Shown here: one piece after another, positions 8,140-16,581 of the stretch
Layout: each line of letters starts with the position of its first letter
Position numbering within the stretch: position 1 is the first letter of the stretch
NCBI RefSeq assembly: GCF_021117385.1
Contig: NZ_CP088252.1
Coordinates: 2,936,501-3,000,500, forward strand
Reading direction: 5' to 3'
DNA from: Frateuria soli
GTDB taxonomy: Bacteria > Pseudomonadota > Gammaproteobacteria > Xanthomonadales > Rhodanobacteraceae
DNA length: 64,000 bases
Program-made: the position numbers and the translations under genes
The notes under the pieces: model-generated
Databases searched by the model: none
Told to the model about the DNA's origin: nothing
What the model saw: only the letters and a program-made list of their open reading frames with translations

Positions 8140-8763
8140 ATGCCGCTGCTTGAACGGCTGATCCTGCTGTTTGCCGAAAGCGGCTACCTGGCGGTATTCG
8201 CCGCGCTGCTGCTGTGCGGCGCCGGGGCACCGTTGCCGGAAGACATCACGCTGGTGGCCGGCGGCGTGATCGCCGGCCTGGGCTTCGCCAACGTGCACGT
8301 GATGGCAGGGGTATCGCTGGTGGGCGTGCTGGTCGGCGACGCGGCGATGTTCCTGCTGGGCCACCGGCACGGCGCGCGCATCATGCAGTGGCCGCTGGTG
8401 GCGCGCCTGCTCACGCCCGAGCGCTACTGCCGGGTGCAGGAGAAGTTCGCCCGCTACGGCAATCGCCTGCTGTTCCTGGCGCGCTTCCTGCCGGGCATGC
8501 GCACGGCGGTGTACGTGACCGCGGGCGCCACGCATCGCGTGTCGTTCCTGCGCTTCTTTCTGCTCGACGGACTGGCCGCGCTGATCAGCGTGCCGGTGTG
8601 GGTCTACCTGGGCTACTTCGGGGCAAACAATCGCGACTGGCTGGCGATGTGGATCGTCCGCGGGCAGCACGGGATCTGGGTTGTCGTCGCCCTGCTGGCG
8701 ATCGCGGGGATGGTGCTGTGGTGGCGCCGCCGCCGGCGCACGCGCTGCGGCCTGGACGACTGA
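8140..8763 (+). CDS. DedA-family inner-membrane protein
   Basis: The protein has 207 aa and about five membrane segments. The family signature is present: GAGAPLPEDITLVAGGVIAG near residue 25-45, then GDAAMFLLGHRHG and the FLARFLPGMRTAVYVTAGAT motif. The arginines and the FxRFxPGxR segment are essential in studied members. DedA proteins are proposed to flip or translocate lipid carriers (undecaprenyl phosphate or phosphatidylethanolamine) and depend on the proton motive force. The tail RRRRRTR is cytoplasmic. It lies 67 bases after dnaG on the same strand. Confidence 0.9.
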   Translation: MPLLERLILLFAESGYLAVFAALLLCGAGAPLPEDITLVAGGVIAGLGFANVHVMAGVSLVGVLVGDAAMFLLGHRHGARIMQWPLVARLLTPERYCRVQEKFARYGNRLLFLARFLPGMRTAVYVTAGATHRVSFLRFFLLDGLAALISVPVWVYLGYFGANNRDWLAMWIVRGQHGIWVVVALLAIAGMVLWWRRRRRTRCGLDD

Positions 8764-8812
8764 GCCGGACCGCTACAATCGTCGTTTCGCCCGTCCCTCC
8801 ACCCGCGCTCCC

Positions 8813-9823
8813 ATGTCCCTCGTACCGCTGCGCCGCCTGCTGCCCGACGGCTTCACCCTCGCCCTGCTCGCAGCCGTCGCGCTGGCCACGGTGCTGCCGT
8901 GCCGTGGCGAGGCGACCGTGTGGCTGGACCACGTTACCGACGCGGCGATCATGCTGCTGTTCTTCCTGCACGGGGCAAAGCTCTCGCGCACGGCGATCGT
9001 GGGCGGCGTGACGCACTGGCGGCTGCACCTGGCGGTGTTCGCCAGCACGTTCGTGCTGTTCCCGCTGCTGGGCTTCCTGCTGGCACCGCTCTCGCGCGCG
9101 CTGCTGACGCCGCCGCTGGCACTGGGCATGCTGTTCGTCTGCACGCTGCCGTCGACGGTGCAATCCTCGATCGCGTTCACTTCGATCGCCGGCGGCAACG
9201 TGTCCGCCGCGGTGGTGAGCGCGTCGCTGTCGAGCCTGATCGGGATCGTGCTGACGCCGCTGCTGGTCGAGCTGCTGCTGGCCACGCACGGCGGCCACGC
9301 GCCCGGCGTCGAGGGCGTGTGGCAGATCGTCGGGCTGTTGCTGCTGCCGTTCGCCGTCGGGCACCTGCTGCGACCCTGGATCGGACGCTGGGTCGATCGC
9401 CATCGGCCGCTGCTGGGTTTCACCGACCGCGGCACCATCCTGCTGGTGGTCTATGCCGCGTTCGGCGAGGCGGTGGTCGAAGGCTTGTGGCGCGCCACCG
9501 CGCCGCTGGCCCTGCTGGCTACCCTCGGCGTGAGCGCACTGCTGCTGGCGCTGGCGCTGCTGTGCACCAGCACGGCCGGCCGGCTGTTCGGCTTCGCCCG
9601 CGCCGACCGCATAACGCTGGTGTTCTGCGGGTCGAAGAAGAGCCTCGCCAGCGGCGTGCCGATGGCCAAAATCCTGTTCGCCTCGCAAGCCGGCGGGCTG
9701 GGCGCGCTGCTGTTGCCGTTGATGATCTTCCACCAGCTGCAACTGATGGTGTGCGCGGTGCTGGCGCGGCGCTACGCCGCGCAGGCCCCGTCCGGGGGCA
9801 GCGCCGAATCGAGTGCGGACTGA
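8813..9823 (+). CDS. bile acid:sodium symporter-family transporter (YfeH-like)
   Basis: The 336-aa protein is nearly all hydrophobic, with nine to ten predicted segments. It carries the SBF-family hallmarks LFFLHGAKLS near residue 50, TLPSTVQSSIAFTSIAGGN around 110-130 and the late FCGSKKSLASGVPMAKILF segment, which marks the YfeH/SLC10A7 branch. Substrates of the bacterial proteins are mostly unknown, so only a transport role is supported. ATG 8813 is chosen because it opens directly before the first segment. A TACAAT at 8774-8779 may be a -10 element for it. Confidence 0.85.
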   Translation: MSLVPLRRLLPDGFTLALLAAVALATVLPCRGEATVWLDHVTDAAIMLLFFLHGAKLSRTAIVGGVTHWRLHLAVFASTFVLFPLLGFLLAPLSRALLTPPLALGMLFVCTLPSTVQSSIAFTSIAGGNVSAAVVSASLSSLIGIVLTPLLVELLLATHGGHAPGVEGVWQIVGLLLLPFAVGHLLRPWIGRWVDRHRPLLGFTDRGTILLVVYAAFGEAVVEGLWRATAPLALLATLGVSALLLALALLCTSTAGRLFGFARADRITLVFCGSKKSLASGVPMAKILFASQAGGLGALLLPLMIFHQLQLMVCAVLARRYAAQAPSGGSAESSAD

Positions 9824-9838
9824 CCCCTTCCGGAGGCC

Positions 9839-12490
9839 TCAGAGCCAGCGACCGTAGCGCCGGATGTAGAGCAGCTTCACCCCCTGGGTGAGTGCCGCGT
9901 AGCAGAGCAGCGTCAGTGCCAGCCAGCCGAAGTAGGCCGGCGGCAACGCGGTCATGCCCAGCTTGAGGCCCAGCGGACTGTAGGGAAGGAACACGCCGAT
10001 CGCACCGATCGCCAGGCTCAGCGCCAGCACCGGCGCCGCCGCGATGCTCTGCACGAAAGGAATCCGCCGGGTGCGGATCATGTGCACGATCAGCGTCTGC
10101 GACAGCAGCCCCTCGACGAACCAGCCGGACTGGAACAGCGCCTGGTGCGCCGGGCCATTGGCGCCGAACACATGCCACAGCAGCCAGAAGGTCGTGAGGT
10201 CGAAGACCGAACTGGCCGGTCCCACCCAGGCCATGAAGCGGCCGATGTCGCTGGCGTCCCATTGCCGGGGCGACTTCAGGTACTCCTCGTCCATGCGGTC
10301 GAACGGAATCGCCAGTTGCGAGATGTCGTAGAGCAGGTTCTGCACCAGCAACTGCAGCGGAAGCATCGGCAGGAACGGCAGGAAGGCGCTCGCCACCAGC
10401 ACGCTGAACACGTTGCCGAAGTTCGAGCTGGCGGTCATCTTGATGTACTTCATCACGTTGCCGAAGGTGACCCGGCCCTCGATCACGCCCTCCTCCAGCA
10501 CCATCAGGTTCTTTTCCAGGAGGATGATGTCGGCCGACTCCTTGGCGATGTCGGTGGCACTGTCGACCGAGATGCCCACGTCCGCCTCGCGCAGCGCGGG
10601 TGCATCGTTGATGCCGTCGCCGAGGAAACCGACGGTGTGGCCCTGGCGCTGCAACGAGCTGACCACGCGCGCCTTCTGCAGCGGCGACATCTTGGCGAAC
10701 ACGGTGGTGCGCGCGACCAGCGCGTCTAGCGCGGGCTCGTCGAGCGGCTCGATGTCGCGGCCCTGCGCGGAATGGGTGACCTCCAGCCCGACCTCGCGGC
10801 AGATCTTGCGCGTGACCGCTTCGTTGTCGCCGGTGATCACCTTCACCGCCACGCCGTGGTCGCGCAGCGCCGCGATCGCGGTGGCGGCCGAGTCCTTGGG
10901 CGGATCGAGGAAGGCCAGGCAGCCGATCGCGGTCAGGCCCGCTTCGTCGGCCAGTCCATAGGCGCGCCCGCTCGGACTCTGCTGTTTGATCGCGACCACC
11001 AGCACGCGCAGGCCGTCCTCGTTGAGGCGGCGGGTCATGGCGCGGATCTCCGCGCGGCGCGCATCGTCCAGCGTGGTGTCGATGCCTTCCAGCCGGGCGG
11101 CGGTGCAGATCGAGAGCATCTCCTCCACCGCGCCCTTGCACACCAGCAGGTGCTGGCCGTCGCCACCGGCGAGCACCACCGACATGCGCCGGCGCTGGAA
11201 GTCGAACGGAATCTCGTCGACCAGCCGGAAGCGCGCGGCCATCGGATCGAGGTCGCGGTGCGCCAACACCGCCTTGTCCATCAGGTTCTTCAGGCCGGTC
11301 TGGAAGCGGCTGTTGAGGTAGCCGAATTCGAGGGCCTCGTCGGAAGCCTCGCCGTCGAGATCCAGGTGGCGCTCGAGCACAATCCGGTCGAGCGTCAGCG
11401 TGCCGGTCTTGTCGGTGCACAGCACGTCCATCGCGCCGAAGTTCTGGATGGCGTTGAGGCGCTTGACCACCACCTTGCGGCGGGACATCGCCATTGCACC
11501 CTTGCCCAGGTTCGCGGTGACGATCAGCGGCAGCATCTCGGGCGTCAGGCCGACCGCCACCGACAGTGCGAACAGGAAAGCCTGCAGCCAGTCGTGCTTG
11601 TCCAGACCGTTGATGGCGAACACCACCGGCACCATCACCGCCATGAAGCGGATCAGCAGCCAGCTGACCGAGCGCACGCCGCGGTCGAAGCTGGTCTGCA
11701 CGCGCTGGCCGGACAGGGTGTGCGCCAGCGAGCCCAGGTAGCTGCGCGAACCGGTCGCCACCACCACGGCAGTCGCGGTGCCGCTGACCACGTTGGTACC
11801 CATGTAGCAGACGCTGGGCAGGTCCAGCGCAGAGCCGGAGTGGGCATCGGCCAGGTCGTGCGCCATCGGTGCCGCCTTCTCCACCGGCAGCGATTCGCCG
11901 GTCAGGATCGCCTGGCTGATGAACAGGTCCTTGGCCGAGAGCAGCCGCAGGTCCGCCGGCACCATGTCGCCCGCGGCGAGGTGCACGACGTCGCCGGCGA
12001 CCAGCTCGCCGACCGGCACCTCGATACGCTCGCTGTGGCCGTCGGCCGCGCGCCGCGTGACGCTGGCGGTGTTGCGCACCATCGCCTTGAGCTGCTCGGC
12101 GGCGCGCGAGGAACGGTATTCCTGGGTAAAGCTGAGCAGCACGCTGATGCCCACCATCACGGCGATGATGAGCGGCCCGGTGACATCCTCGTGGTCCGTC
12201 GCCAGCTGCACGATCGCCAGCAGCACCAGCACCGCGATGAACGGGTTGCGACAGGCGCGCAGCAGCTGGCCCGTCCAGTGCGGCGGTTTCTCGTGCGAGG
12301 CCTCGTTGGCGCCGTCGCGGTGCAGGCGTGCGGCGATCCGTTCGGCATCCAGGCCGCCGGTGCCGGTGTCGAGGCGGGCCAGCAGTTCGTCGTTGCGCAG
12401 ACGCGCGTAGTCGGCCGCCACCACGTGCGGCGGCGCCGCGTTCCTGCCGGTCGCCCGGGCCGCGGTGGTCAGGAGGGTCTGCCTGGTCAT
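9839..12490 (-). CDS. mgtA: magnesium-translocating P-type ATPase
   Basis: The 883-aa type IIIB P-type ATPase imports Mg2+ through the inner membrane. Visible features are the TGES actuator motif (ILTGESLPVEK), the phosphorylation site DKTGTLTLD, the nucleotide-binding CKGAVEEML and the hinge GDGINDAPALREADVGISV. The segment VGLTPEMLPLIVTANLGKGA, which precedes the phosphorylation domain, is typical of MgtA/MgtB. The C-terminal membrane helices are complete. ATG 12490 (MTRQTLL) is preferred; ATG 12532 would add 14 residues but lies inside a strong hairpin. The gene has an unusually long 5' region with its own candidate leader ORFs, described separately. Confidence 0.95.
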   Translation of the reverse strand: MTRQTLLTTAARATGRNAAPPHVVAADYARLRNDELLARLDTGTGGLDAERIAARLHRDGANEASHEKPPHWTGQLLRACRNPFIAVLVLLAIVQLATDHEDVTGPLIIAVMVGISVLLSFTQEYRSSRAAEQLKAMVRNTASVTRRAADGHSERIEVPVGELVAGDVVHLAAGDMVPADLRLLSAKDLFISQAILTGESLPVEKAAPMAHDLADAHSGSALDLPSVCYMGTNVVSGTATAVVVATGSRSYLGSLAHTLSGQRVQTSFDRGVRSVSWLLIRFMAVMVPVVFAINGLDKHDWLQAFLFALSVAVGLTPEMLPLIVTANLGKGAMAMSRRKVVVKRLNAIQNFGAMDVLCTDKTGTLTLDRIVLERHLDLDGEASDEALEFGYLNSRFQTGLKNLMDKAVLAHRDLDPMAARFRLVDEIPFDFQRRRMSVVLAGGDGQHLLVCKGAVEEMLSICTAARLEGIDTTLDDARRAEIRAMTRRLNEDGLRVLVVAIKQQSPSGRAYGLADEAGLTAIGCLAFLDPPKDSAATAIAALRDHGVAVKVITGDNEAVTRKICREVGLEVTHSAQGRDIEPLDEPALDALVARTTVFAKMSPLQKARVVSSLQRQGHTVGFLGDGINDAPALREADVGISVDSATDIAKESADIILLEKNLMVLEEGVIEGRVTFGNVMKYIKMTASSNFGNVFSVLVASAFLPFLPMLPLQLLVQNLLYDISQLAIPFDRMDEEYLKSPRQWDASDIGRFMAWVGPASSVFDLTTFWLLWHVFGANGPAHQALFQSGWFVEGLLSQTLIVHMIRTRRIPFVQSIAAAPVLALSLAIGAIGVFLPYSPLGLKLGMTALPPAYFGWLALTLLCYAALTQGVKLLYIRRYGRWL

Positions 12491-12518
12491 CTGTGCGCTT
12501 CCGTCTGTCGCTTCATCG

Positions 12519-12550
12519 GCCGGCGCGCGCATTCGATCGGGCGCGCCGGC
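12519..12550 (-). promoter_or_regulatory. strong hairpin just upstream of the mgtA start
   Basis: GCCGGCGCGC at 12519-12528 pairs perfectly with GCGCGCCGGC at 12541-12550 across 12 bases. On the mgtA message this 10-bp GC stem ends 28 bases before the start codon, close enough to influence ribosome access. A weaker CCGG/CCGG stem lies just upstream. No T-run follows, so it is not a textbook terminator. Confidence 0.6.
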
Positions 12551-12629
12551 TATCGCAGGACCGGCCGATTGGGCGACCGGATCGGACCTGCTGCTGGCGG
12601 AGGCCAGCCCTTGCACGGCGGGCGCGGGC

Positions 12630-12818
12630 TCACCCGTTAACCACGCACGGCAGCGGCGCGGGCTGGGCGACGACGACCGGGCGGAGCTGCCCGGCCGCGC
12701 CGGTATCGCCCAGGGACGCCGGAACGGTGACGTTGTAGACCGGCCGCACCGTGCGACGACGGCCGATGGCAAGCCGGCGCCACAGACGCAGCAGCGATGA
12801 TTCGCGAAGGAGGTTCAT
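12630..12818 (-). CDS. 62-aa leader ORF upstream of mgtA, proline-rich tail
   Basis: ATG 12818 is preceded on the minus strand by AGAGGAG at ideal distance, one of the best ribosome-binding sites in the window. The peptide is very basic in its first third (LLRLWRRLAIGRRR). It ends in a proline-rich stretch (RPVVVAQPAPLPCVVNG) 139 bases before mgtA. No family is recognised. Position, the strong SD and proline codons close to the stop recall the MgtL/MgtP leader peptides of enterobacterial mgt genes, in which stalling on proline codons controls transcription into the transporter. Homology to those is not claimed. Confidence 0.45.
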   Translation of the reverse strand: MNLLRESSLLRLWRRLAIGRRRTVRPVYNVTVPASLGDTGAAGQLRPVVVAQPAPLPCVVNG

Positions 12819-12833
12819 GCCCATCTCCTCTAA

Positions 12834-12850
12834 AGGTGCCAGCGGCACCT
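12834..12850 (-). promoter_or_regulatory. hairpin next to the leader-ORF ribosome-binding site
   Basis: AGGTGCC-AGC-GGCACCT is a perfect 7-bp stem with a 3-base loop. On the minus-strand message it ends four bases before the AGAGGAG ribosome-binding site of the 62-aa ORF. It could stack beside, or compete for, that site. Confidence 0.55.
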
Positions 12851-12864
12851 GGTGGAGTGGGCCG

Positions 12865-12890
12865 GGCGTTTCCTAGTCGAGGAAAGCGCC
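12865..12890 (-). promoter_or_regulatory. hairpin containing the stop codon of the 38-aa leader ORF
   Basis: On the mgtA strand GGCG-C-TTTCCT pairs with AGGAAA-CGCC (one bulged base, 5-base loop). The TAG stop of the upstream 38-codon ORF (12873-12875) lies at the top of this stem. A ribosome terminating there would melt the hairpin, which is the geometry of translation-coupled attenuators. Confidence 0.5.
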
Positions 12891-12989
12891 GGCCGACCGC
12901 AGGCGGTCGCCGCAGGCGTTCAGCTTGTGATGCGACGCCGGCACCCGATGCAGGCGGATGTCGACGTTGCGACTAGGATAGACGTCCAT
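12873..12989 (-). CDS. possible 38-aa upstream leader ORF of mgtA
   Basis: The frame runs from ATG 12989 (preceded by AAAGG) to a TAG at 12873-12875 and encodes MDVYPSRNVDIRLHRV followed by a basic/polar remainder. Third codon positions are about 85 percent G or C, in line with real genes here. This is weak evidence in so GC-rich a genome. It starts about 50 bases after the predicted mgtA transcription start and ends inside a hairpin. No homologue is recognised, and it may be chance. Confidence 0.25.
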   Translation of the reverse strand: MDVYPSRNVDIRLHRVPASHHKLNACGDRLRSAGAFLD

Positions 12990-13025
12990 ATGCCTTTGGA
13001 AGGTCTTGGGGAATGCCGCGGCGCT

Positions 13026-13043
13026 GCGCGCCGGAGGGCGCGC
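13026..13043 (-). terminator. GC hairpin downstream of ctaB
   Basis: GCGCGCC-GGAG-GGCGCGC forms a perfect 7-bp stem 45 bases after the ctaB stop. No T-run follows, so intrinsic termination would be weak. The predicted mgtA start of transcription falls within it, so the mgtA message would carry only part of the stem. Confidence 0.35.
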
Positions 13044-13045
13044 GC

Positions 13046-13074
13046 ATTCTGGTGTCCGCATGCGTGCCTGTCAA
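13046..13074 (-). promoter_or_regulatory. candidate promoter of the mgtA leader transcript
   Basis: On the minus strand a perfect TTGACA (13074-13069) and CAGAAT (13051-13046, four of six matches to the -10 consensus) are 17 bases apart. Transcription would begin near 13039, giving an untranslated leader of about 550 bases before the mgtA ATG. The box begins 14 bases after the ctaB stop. Confidence 0.55.
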
Positions 13075-13087
13075 GCACGCCGCAGGC

Positions 13088-13993
13088 TCACGCCGTGCGC
13101 TGAAGCACGACGCTGGCATCCTGCATCGGTCCGACCAGCCAATGGTCCGCGAGCAGGAAGGCGAACAGCGCCATCAGGTACACGATCGAGTACTTGAACA
13201 CGCGCATGGCGAAGAACTCGTCCGGCGGGTTGAGCAGCCGGATCGCGTAGTACAGGAAGCCCGCGCCGAGCACCACTGCGCCACCCAGGTAAACCCCGCC
13301 ACTGAAGCCGGTCAGCGTGGGCAGCAGGGTTACCAGCACCAGCAGCACGGTATAGAACAGCACGTGCCAGCGCGTATAGGCCACGCCGTGGGTCACCGGC
13401 AGCATCGGGATCTGCGCACGCGCATAGTCCTGGCGACGGAAGATCGCCAGCGCCCAGAAGTGCGGCGGCGTCCACACGAAGATGATCAGGCACAACTGCA
13501 GCGCGAAGGCGTGCAGCTGCCCGGTCACCGCCGTCCAGCCCAGCACGGGCGGGATCGCGCCGGCCAGGCCGCCGATCACGATGTTCTGCGGCGTGGCGCG
13601 CTTGAGGTAGGCGGTGTAGACCAGCGCGTAGCCGATCAGTCCGCCGAAGGTCAGCCACGCGGTCAGCGGATTGACCAGCAACGCGAGCACCAGCATGGAG
13701 GCGATGCCGAGCGCGATGGCGAACAGCAGCACCTGGCGCGGCTTGAGGGCGCCGGTGGCCAGCGGTCGCCGCTGGGTGCGTGCCATCAGCTTGTCGATGC
13801 GCTCGTCGATCAGGTGGTTGAAGGCCGCGGCCGAGCCTGACGCCATCCAGATGCCCAGCGTGCCGAACACCAGCGCTCGCCACGGCGGAATGCCCGGTAC
13901 GGCCAGGAACATGCCGATCACGGCGCAGAACACCAGCAGCGCGACCACGCGCGGCTTGGTCAGCTGCAGGTATTCGCGCAGGTGAGCGCTCAT
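13088..13993 (-). CDS. ctaB: protoheme IX farnesyltransferase (haem O synthase)
   Basis: The enzyme attaches a farnesyl group to protohaem, giving haem O, which CtaA then oxidises to haem A for the aa3 oxidase. The 301-aa UbiA-family protein has nine membrane segments. The prenyl-diphosphate motif [20 protein letters not shown] lies around residues 59-78 and the second conserved loop [17 protein letters not shown] is present. ATG 13993 overlaps the ctaA stop by four bases, so the two genes are translationally coupled. It is the last gene of the SURF1-CxxxC protein-ctaA-ctaB unit. Confidence 0.95.
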   Translation of the reverse strand: MSAHLREYLQLTKPRVVALLVFCAVIGMFLAVPGIPPWRALVFGTLGIWMASGSAAAFNHLIDERIDKLMARTQRRPLATGALKPRQVLLFAIALGIASMLVLALLVNPLTAWLTFGGLIGYALVYTAYLKRATPQNIVIGGLAGAIPPVLGWTAVTGQLHAFALQLCLIIFVWTPPHFWALAIFRRQDYARAQIPMLPVTHGVAYTRWHVLFYTVLLVLVTLLPTLTGFSGGVYLGGAVVLGAGFLYYAIRLLNPPDEFFAMRVFKYSIVYLMALFAFLLADHWLVGPMQDASVVLQRTA

Positions 13994-15213
13994 CGTCGGG
14001 ACTCCAGGGACTGCATCGCAACATCATCCGGACATGGCTGCGTGCGCGCCAGTGTCGCCAGCAGGGTGAACAGCAGCAGCGCCGCCACCCCGTTGTGCGC
14101 GGTGGCCACCGGCAGCGGCAGGCCGAAGTGCACGTTGCTGATGCCCAGCAGCACCTGTGCCACGAGCACCACGGCGATCGCCGCGCCGGCCAGGCGCAGG
14201 CCTCGCCGGGCTACCCGGTGGGCCAGCCACGTCAGGTAGACGAACACCACCAGTGCGCCGAAGCGATGCGCGATCTGGATCGCGCTGCGCGCGGCCATGT
14301 CCAGCACGCCACCCTCGTAGTTCACGCCGATGCCGCGCCACAGCACGAAGCCTTCCTTGAAGTCGGTCGGTGGCATCCACTGGCCCAGGCACCTGGGGAA
14401 CGCACCAGGCCCGGTGCCGCAGGCAAGCGCGGCGTAATTGGAAGAGGTCCAGCCGCCCAGCGCGATCTGGCAGGCCAGCAACACGATGCCGAGCATGATC
14501 CAGCGCCGCAGCGACGCATGGCGCTCGTCGAGGGCGCCGACGCCGGCGAAACGCAACGCCGCATAGGCCAGCAGCGCGAACGTGGTAACGCCGCCGAGCA
14601 GGTGGCCCATCACCACGATCGGCTTGAGCAGCAAGGTCACCGTCCACATGCCGAGCATGGCCTGGAAGATGATCACGGCCAGCGCAAGCACGGCAATGCG
14701 CCACGCGCCGGGACTGCGCAGCCGGACCGCCACGGCCAGCGGAAGCGCGATCGCCGCCACCGCCAGCAGCGACGACCAGGCATGCTCGCCGCGCATGTAA
14801 AGAGTCACGCCGGCGGCGGCGAAGACCGCGCCCAGGATCACCGCCACGCGCGCCCAGCGCGGGCGCCAGGCCGCCAGCAGGGCCAGCACCAGCACCAGCA
14901 CGCCGAGCGTACCGGCAAGGAAACGGTGGACCTGCTCGCGCCAGGCCTTGGTCGCCTCGTAGGGGCGATCCGGGAAGGCCGCGTCGGCACGCGCCACCGC
15001 CTGCTCGTGCTGCGGCCAGGTTACCTGGCCGTAGCAGGTGGGCCAGTCCGGGCAGGACAGGCCGGCATTGGACAGCCGCACGAACGCGCCGAACATCACT
15101 ACGCCGAAGGCGAACACCGCCGCGCACAGCGCCAGCCAGCGCATGATGCGCTGTGCGCTGGCCGATGCCGTTCCGTTCGCGGCCCGCACGTGGCCGCCAC
15201 CGTCACCGTTCAT
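13990..15213 (-). CDS. ctaA: haem A synthase (COX15/CtaA family)
   Basis: CtaA oxidises the C8 methyl of haem O to the formyl group of haem A. The protein has 407 aa and eight membrane segments. The family pattern [19 protein letters not shown] follows the first segment (around residues 47-65). The haem-ligand histidines are in EQVHRF near residue 90 and in the later [12 protein letters not shown]. The start overlaps the stop of the preceding CxxxC-protein gene by four bases and the end overlaps ctaB by four, so all are made from one message. Confidence 0.94.
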   Translation of the reverse strand: MNGDGGGHVRAANGTASASAQRIMRWLALCAAVFAFGVVMFGAFVRLSNAGLSCPDWPTCYGQVTWPQHEQAVARADAAFPDRPYEATKAWREQVHRFLAGTLGVLVLVLALLAAWRPRWARVAVILGAVFAAAGVTLYMRGEHAWSSLLAVAAIALPLAVAVRLRSPGAWRIAVLALAVIIFQAMLGMWTVTLLLKPIVVMGHLLGGVTTFALLAYAALRFAGVGALDERHASLRRWIMLGIVLLACQIALGGWTSSNYAALACGTGPGAFPRCLGQWMPPTDFKEGFVLWRGIGVNYEGGVLDMAARSAIQIAHRFGALVVFVYLTWLAHRVARRGLRLAGAAIAVVLVAQVLLGISNVHFGLPLPVATAHNGVAALLLFTLLATLARTQPCPDDVAMQSLESRR

Positions 15214-15785
15214 TTGATCACCTTGTGCATGTCACGCAGCAGCCCTGTGCCGTCGAATCCCGCCGGGTAGTACGCCAGGGCCGTGCCGTTGGACTCGACC
15301 AGCAGCGCGCTGACGCTGTCGGACGCCTGCGGGCGGAACGCGTCGAGCCTGGCGTCGCCATCCCGGCCCAGCGTCCAGAACGACTTCATCGCCTCCAGCC
15401 GGGCCGGATCGGCCGGCGGTTCGCCCACGTACAGGAGGCGCAGGCGCTTCTGGTTGCGGTTGAGCGTGACCCAGGCCTTGGCCATGCCGGTCAGCGTCTC
15501 GAAGCAGCGCGCGGCGCACTCGGGACCGGCCAAGGCAACGAGCGTCATGCGCGGCTCTTCGGGATCGCGCCAGGCGTAATCGCCGCCGTCGGCGAGGACC
15601 ACGCGCAGGTGCTCGTCCACGAAATTGCGCTGAGGCTGGATCGGCTGGCCGTAGCCCTTGCCGCCCGGCTGCCAGCCGGTGAAGGTCAGCACGCCGGCGG
15701 CGATGATCGGCAGCGCGAACACCGCCATGATCGCCAGCAGCTTGAGGCGGCTGGCCTTGAGGGAAGGAGGATGGGGCATCGTCAT
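15210..15785 (-). CDS. membrane-anchored SCO/thioredoxin-like protein with a CxxxC motif (oxidase assembly candidate)
   Basis: The 191-aa protein has one N-terminal membrane anchor (residues about 14-36, LKLLAIMAVFALPIIAAGVL) and a periplasmic domain. The domain contains C90-A-A-R-C94 after a beta-strand-like TLVALAGPE. It also has RLLYVGEPPADPARLEAM and SALLVESNGTALAYYPAGFDG near the end. This order of strand, CxxxC and DP-type loop recalls SCO copper chaperones of the CuA site, but the usual late metal-binding histidine is not evident. I infer a thiol or copper role in maturing cytochrome oxidase. ATG overlaps the SURF1 stop by four bases and the stop overlaps ctaA by four. Confidence 0.7.
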   Translation of the reverse strand: MTMPHPPSLKASRLKLLAIMAVFALPIIAAGVLTFTGWQPGGKGYGQPIQPQRNFVDEHLRVVLADGGDYAWRDPEEPRMTLVALAGPECAARCFETLTGMAKAWVTLNRNQKRLRLLYVGEPPADPARLEAMKSFWTLGRDGDARLDAFRPQASDSVSALLVESNGTALAYYPAGFDGTGLLRDMHKVIK

Positions 15786-16522
15786 CGGTTGTCCGTGCGT
15801 CGGGGGCGGCGCTTGCGGTGCAGGACCAGGAAGATCCCCACGACCGCGACCGCAAAGCTGAACCACTGGAAGGCATAGGCTCGATGGCGCGCCGGCGGCA
15901 TCGAGGAGAAATCGAAGGCATGCTCGCGCTGGTAGGCGACCGACGGTTCGGCGTCGAGCGCCAGGATGCGCGGGTACAGCGGGCGACCCAGGTCCCTGGC
16001 CACCTGTGGGAGGTCCAGGTAGATGGTCGTCTTGGGCCAGCGCGCCTGCGCGGCCAGCGCATCGCCGCCCAGTTCCAGGCCCACGCCCGGCGGCGGCAGG
16101 TAGAGCCCGTGCAGGTTGACCTCCCCCGTCGGCAGCGGCGGCAGCCGGGGCGCCGGCTCGCGGCCGGACCCCGGCAGGAAGCCCAGGTCCACCAGCAGCA
16201 GGCGCGATTCGCCCGGCAGCGCCAAGGGCACGTAGACCTCGACTCCGCCGCGTGCGTCGTGATGGGGATTGTCGAGCAGGTAGACGCGGTCGGCCACCCA
16301 GCGGCCGTGCACGGCCACCCGCGGGAACGCGTCGGCCGGCGGCGCCAGCGCCACCGGCGCGAAGGGCGCTGGCGCCGCGGCGGCCGCGGCGGCGTAACGC
16401 CGCACCAGGCTTTCCTTGTAGGCGGCGCGGTCCAGCTGCCACATGCCCAGGCGCACGAACAGCGCCGCTACGGCCACGGTCAGCAGCACGCTCCACCATG
16501 CCGGCCTGCGCCAACGTGTCAC
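15782..16522 (-). CDS. SURF1-family cytochrome oxidase assembly protein
   Basis: SURF1 (Shy1) proteins help insert haem A into subunit I of aa3 oxidases. The 246-aa protein has membrane anchors at both ends (WWSVLLTVAVAALFVRLGMWQ near residue 9-29, and FQWFSFAVAVVGIFLVLHRKRR close to the C-terminus). Between them are the family motifs LGMWQLDRAAYKE, GRWVADRVYLLDN and VDLGFLPGSGRE. It heads a leftward four-gene unit with the CxxxC protein, ctaA and ctaB. The DUF2909 gene is divergent, with 59 bases between the two starts. Confidence 0.9.
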   Translation of the reverse strand: MTRWRRPAWWSVLLTVAVAALFVRLGMWQLDRAAYKESLVRRYAAAAAAAPAPFAPVALAPPADAFPRVAVHGRWVADRVYLLDNPHHDARGGVEVYVPLALPGESRLLLVDLGFLPGSGREPAPRLPPLPTGEVNLHGLYLPPPGVGLELGGDALAAQARWPKTTIYLDLPQVARDLGRPLYPRILALDAEPSVAYQREHAFDFSSMPPARHRAYAFQWFSFAVAVVGIFLVLHRKRRPRRTDNR

Positions 16523-16545
16523 GCGGAGGCCTTGTCGGCGGTGGC

Positions 16546-16551
16546 TATACT
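16546..16551 (+). promoter_or_regulatory. possible -10 element for the DUF2909 gene
   Basis: TATACT stands out in the 59-base divergent gap between the SURF1 and DUF2909 starts. No convincing -35 box lies 16-18 bases upstream, so the assignment is tentative. Confidence 0.3.
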
Positions 16552-16581
16552 GCCGGCTGGGAAGTCGTTCGGACCGCTCAC

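Noticed and set aside
12852-13103. An 83-codon plus-strand frame opposite the mgtA leader
   Set aside because: It runs through the tail of ctaB and the hairpins, has no family similarity and lacks a convincing start site.
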